Positions 59,725 to 64,000 of a DNA stretch of 64,000 nucleotides are shown in pieces (within the stretch, counting starts at the first letter, position 1; the number at the start of each line of letters is the position of its first letter). Origin of the DNA: Atriophallophorus winterbourni (Eukaryota; Platyhelminthes; Trematoda; Plagiorchiida; Microphallidae). The stretch lies in contig JACCGJ010015339.1 in the NCBI GenBank assembly GCA_013407085.1, forward strand, positions 53,594-117,593, in the 5' to 3' direction. Under the pieces are notes generated by a model. That model was not told the origin of the DNA, made no database searches, and saw only the letters and a list, made by a program, of their open reading frames with translations. A program made the translations under genes and the position numbers.

Positions 59725-62318
59725 ATGAAATTCTGTGTCGCAGTATTGTTATGTTTGTGCCTCATAGGCATCGAACTAGTAGACGCTCGACAATACGGTA
59801 TGTGACCCCGTTTCATTTTCAGTAAAGAAAGGAGTTGAATTTATATGATACTAATTTAAAAATCTTTCCTTTTGCTACAGAAACAGAAGACCAGTATGAG
59901 CAGGATGAACCAGAGGTAAGCTTGTTTTTTGTCTGCATTTGTGCCGCTTGGCCTGCACCTCCCTTTTCCGAATACATTTAACATTGGCAGACTAAATGTA
60001 TTCAACGATAAATATAATATTCGTCTCGGTATTTTCAGAAATGGTATCTGTAAACCTCGTTTTGCGACTTCTGGATCTTGTTTTATAAACTGCAGGTTCT
60101 AGGTTGCTCGTTGCTGGGTAAATTCAAAAGATATTAAGTGCATTCTCCTTTTAGGTGAGGATTTCTTGTTGTGATCTGTAATGAAAATAAGCAAGCCGGT
60201 AATTGGAATTTCGGGTATTACTTTTCATGCGACTAATTTCATGATACCAATGTTAAAATTTCAAAGGTCCACCGTTTTCTACGTATTCAGAAATGAAAGT
60301 GCGATCCTGCATCCTCAAATCTCCTCGGAGATTAGCGAGAGCAACTCTTATTTTTTTAATCACTTCCAGTATTTCTTCAGTTAATACGGTGTGCCTACTG
60401 CGTTTCGCCAAACTCTGAAATTATTCACTTGATAATTGTAATGTGATGTCGGTGTTAAATTCTGACTTAGATAAAATATCTGTTTGCAAGGAAAGTTCGC
60501 GTGAGGAATGTAACACATGTTCTGTGGACGCATTTTGTGTGTGATTTTCTATTTCCACTGACTCAAATATGACTTCAGGATCTGGCTATGGATGAGAATC
60601 TTCGATGTTTTAATGTAAACATTCGGTCAATTGTAGATAGCTTGAACTGTTGATTTTCTAAGATCCCTTTCGGTGGAATGCATCTTCAAATTGCTGCTTC
60701 TGTTGTTTGAACAATTCTTGTAATGACGTGCACTGATATGTGGAAGTATTCGCCTGTGGTTCTTTTATGTCTGTACCTAGTGTTGATTATTGTGTGTTTG
60801 ACGCGAGTTTTGACATGATAGCATCAAACTGCTTCAATTGACTATCCTCGGTTTGTCGGAGTTAACTAACCATTTCTGAATTTGATCTCTTCCCCGTTTT
60901 CATTTGTTATTCATATTGATAAATATTGTATAGAAGAAGAAAGATAAGAAATTGGCTTTATTCATATAAACGAATCTTCAGCAGTTACAAAATTTTCACC
61001 AAATAATTTAAAACAAATTGACCGACAGGTCCCGATATCAATTTGTCGTCTGAACAATGTTTCTTTTCCGTCTTGATTGATAATGTCCACATGTCATCCA
61101 GTTTATTAACGAATGGTGTGACAAAAGTGTCACAACAATTCCCGGTATTTTGTAATTGGTTCAAAATTGCGCGTCGAAAATTGCCCTTAGTTGACAGGAA
61201 AAAGTGATGCATTTTGCCCACAGCTAGCGTTGACATTTAACGAAAAGTGTTGAAAAAACCTGAGGAAAAAAGTAATTTTATGCACGGCCTATTCAAAGGC
61301 ACCGCTATAGATGACATACGGGTAGAATTCTGTGCTTAGCGAGACCAACAAAACATTTACATCGTGCAGCACATGCAATCATAGCAGTTTATTATTATTA
61401 TCAATGCTATTATAATTTTTCCATTCATACTACGCATACAGCGAATTATTCATCTTTTACTATCATTCGCTCAAATACAGATTCCAAGTTATGTAGACAA
61501 AAGTGAGTTTTTTTTATAGTTTTTTAAAATCAGTTATAAGTGATCACAGTGAAAGTTTCCATTTGCATGAATTTCTACCCCCCTACACACTGTACACTTT
61601 AGAAAGGGCAGTTGCATCAGAATCCGTATGCAGTGAACAAGCTCCTACCTGGTTTATCCATAGCGAACTTTATAACAAGTTCAAACGGCGCAGAATATCG
61701 GAAATACGAAATTACTATGCATAGATCTTGAATATCCTTATTATATTTGGTATGTCGCTTCAATGTTTACCATTCCAGTAAGAATGAAATAACATATTTA
61801 AGTCCTCGGTAGCTAACATCAAATGAGAAATAATCCGGTTATAAGTTATTAGTTGCAACGTTTGAATAAGTGGAGTATGGAATAATGATCGATAGTTGAC
61901 TTCGTAAGTGTGAGACGATTGTGTAAAACAATATCTTAGACGATTAATACCGCATTCAAAGTTAGTCTTTGATCTACACTTTGACTCCGCCTTTGAATAC
62001 CGTCCTACGTTGTATGAATAGAGTTTGGAGAAGCGGTTTTCAAAACTTGTCAATGTGCCATATCTTGGACTTGCTTCTTTTATACGCCACGAAGTATGAG
62101 GCCATCAACATTTTGTCGAATTGTCAGTGTGTCGGCAGGTAATACCTAATTTTGGGAGGATTATTTGTCACCGGAAGCGAATCTATTTTACTTGTAATGC
62201 ATTTGCTGAACGTTCTTGCAACTTCGATGGATTAAAATTTACTGAAGCTAACATCATTATCTCCCCTTATGATAATATATCGGCTTGGCAACTTCACTAT
62301 TATTATTCAATTAATTAA

Positions 62319-62359
<41 letters not shown>

Positions 62360-62467
62360 TTTAAATTGAGTTCTCGTTATCGAAACTTTTGTCATGTTAC
62401 AGGGTATGCAGATCAGAAGCCGAAACCTGGTGGACGTCATCCGCTGCATCGATATGTGGGAAAATAA
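59725..62467 (+). CDS. Small secreted protein with tiny internal exons, copy B (spliced, four exons)
   Basis: Coding exons: 59,725-59,797, 59,881-59,915, 61,603-61,651 and 62,403-62,467. Exon 1 encodes the signal peptide (MKFCVAVLLCLCLIGIELVD, cleavage likely near DA-RQ). Exon 2 encodes ETEDQYEQDEPE, exon 3 ends AVNKLLP, and exon 4 ends LHRYVGK. Introns are 83, 1,687 and 751 nt. Compared with copy A, exons 1 and 2 carry three amino-acid changes (S to C, P to Q, H to D) and one silent change, while exons 3 and 4 are identical. AATAAA lies at 62,593. A mature peptide of about 50 residues with an acidic first half and a basic end suggests a secreted effector or peptide precursor; there are no dibasic sites, so a classical neuropeptide precursor is less likely. 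Function unknown. Confidence 0.57.
62324..62356. repeat. (TA)n microsatellite in copy B
   Basis: Same 33-bp TA run as at 14,973-15,005, in the last intron of gene B. Confidence 0.95.
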
Positions 62468-63139
62468 AAAAGAACCGCTTTTTTCGGCAATCAATTCAAG
62501 TAGTTCGTAGACAAATACATTAGTTAATATATTTTACAATTTGCATTTGGGAATAAGGGGGTTGTTTCAGTGAATTGAAACAAATTCAACTAAATAAAAT
62601 TTCGAATTTCTTGATTAAAATACATAATGTGAGCAAAATATATCATATTCGATAGTTCACATCAAGCTTCATAACACAAACTCATATGTGAAGTGACAAA
62701 TAGCCAATGAATGTATTTAACGGAAAAAATGTCACGTGATTTTAATGAAACTCTATTGCTCATTGTCAATGTTAGCCAAGAAAATAAGCGACCACAAACT
62801 TTTCGTAATTGAATGCATTGGTTTGATCTGAGTGATTTTTGGCTGTTGTCAATGCCATGATCCACACAACCCAGCTAATTCTTGGAGACATGAAGTGGAG
62901 AACTGCGTAAACCACCGAGATTGCATATTCAGGGTTCACTTAGTAACTGCTGTCGACCCGATGGGAAAATATAAAATTGTTCACTGAATTTTTGCGCAAT
63001 TAACTTGCGTGATGTTCGGAAATTCGCTTTTTCAGTGTCCGCGTCGTACTGCCGCACGTAACAACTTTGGTAGAACCCGGGCAAGCATTCAAGTATTCAA
63101 GAATCCGCATACTCTATCGTACGGATAAGGTATTTCGTT

Positions 63140-64000
63140 CGTTGTTTTGGGCGCACGGTGATCGTCCATCGGGGTGGAAACTTCCTTTCATCTTCCACCT
63201 CCATCCGTCATGGGACCTATTGTAAGGTTTGCGTCAATCCTGTAGCAATTGATGAGTAGAATTTTCGGATCTGTTGTCATCGTTTCTGTAGCAATGTAGG
63301 TTTTACGGGATAGGGTTGCAAGCCCTAAGCCCAACACTCCACCTTTTTTAGACGGTCTTGGGACCGTCCTTCGCGGAGTTGTAGGGCGAAGGTAGACAGT
63401 CATTATCCTTGGTAGCGTTACCAGAGAGAATGTTCCAAATATTCTTCGAACGATACCTAACAATCTGTTGGCCCGTCGATATATATTCTGGCAATGCACT
63501 GTGCTCTTCAGGTTACCGCTAATTCACACTCCAAGATCTATATCTAACGATATGTCCAACGAACATTCTTAGCAAGATGGAGCATCTCACATTTCTGTAT
63601 GTTGAATGAGATGTCATTCGTGGCCGCCCAATTCGACAAGCTGTCTAAATCCATTTGTAGTTTTTCACAATCCTCTGCAGAACTAGTGGTCGTCTAAATT
63701 TCCATATCATCCGCAAACAGGACCATTTAAGAAGATATGAGGGGGTAAATCGTTTATGTATAACAGCAAAATGAGCAAGCCTAACACAGATCCTTGTGGG
63801 ACTCCACTCGTGGTTTCGAACGTTTGTAATAGCCCTCCGTTAACTTTAACTCTGGCGTCGCGATCTGACAGATAGTCACACAACCATGAGATGAGTGGTT
63901 CAAATATTCCTGTACGCATCAGTGTTTGGAAAAGCAGATGATGATTGACTCTGTCAAAAGCTTCCGAAATGGATGCCATAAATACTATCCAACTCTTTCT
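63140..64000 (-). mobile_element. CR1/RTE chimera in block B, cut by the window end
   Basis: Same arrangement as 15,790-16,648: RTE-like 5' fragment (frame 63,499-63,188 contains VLGLGLATLSRKTYIATETM) fused to CR1 (RANRLLGIVRRIFGTF), then reverse transcriptase palm (63,979-63,707: [25 protein letters not shown]). Frame breaks differ slightly from block A. Confidence 0.85.

Larger units (their letters stand above)
59462..64000 (+). repeat. Block B: direct copy of block A, runs off the window end
   Basis: Matches 12,081-16,648 nearly base for base after about 60,080; see block A. The upstream limit is the point where ttgcat(a/g)c-cgaggtgctacc begins in both copies. Confidence 0.95.

Noticed and set aside
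1..64000. Prokaryotic systems: operons, CRISPR arrays, phage or plasmid modules
   Set aside because: No operon-like runs of long frames, no regularly spaced repeats of CRISPR type and no bacterial gene families; all signals are eukaryotic.

Overview
The window is eukaryotic, not prokaryotic: it is AT-rich, gene-poor, has spliced genes and is packed with decayed non-LTR retrotransposons. CR1-type LINEs whose ORF1 begins with a PHD-like zinc finger, RTE fragments, hammerhead-ribozyme-like repeats and a small secreted protein built from tiny exons together suggest a parasitic flatworm, most likely a trematode near the blood flukes. The phylum is an inference; no rRNA or housekeeping gene is present to prove it.

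Layout. 1-4,560: a decayed minus-strand CR1 interrupted by an RTE fragment with a target-site duplication. 5,625-9,065: an inverted, diverged copy (C) of a small-exon gene block, with a broken gene. 9,850-11,040: an internally deleted CR1. 11,543-11,909: an internally deleted RTE with a 15-bp target-site duplication. 12,081-18,290: block A, with an apparently intact four-exon gene and a CR1/RTE chimera. 19,390-24,403: left arm of a large inverted duplication. 24,404-29,222: a nearly complete CR1 inserted in that arm. 28,948-38,366: a 4.7-kb tandem duplication made mostly of LINE debris plus the 3' end of a membrane-protein gene. 38,700-43,970: unpaired centre, with a secreted PAN/apple-like gene. 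43,970-57,570: right arm, inverted. 58,262-59,204: a piggyBac-type MITE. 59,462-64,000: block B, a near-identical direct copy of block A.

If block A, the CR1 insertion and the tandem duplication are removed from the left side, and the MITE and a 1.36-kb insertion from the right, the window reads as one old palindrome centred near 41 kb: C and B are the outer arms and 19-38 kb and 44-57 kb the inner arms. The likely order of events is palindrome, then CR1 insertion (the right arm keeps the empty site), then the tandem duplication (which copied the CR1 tail). The A/B duplication is recent.

The main candidates for something new are the small secreted-protein family, whose exons have matching phases in three genomic copies, and a dispersed set of hammerhead-like motifs with compensatory stem changes. 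All splice models were made by eye from sequence and copy comparison.
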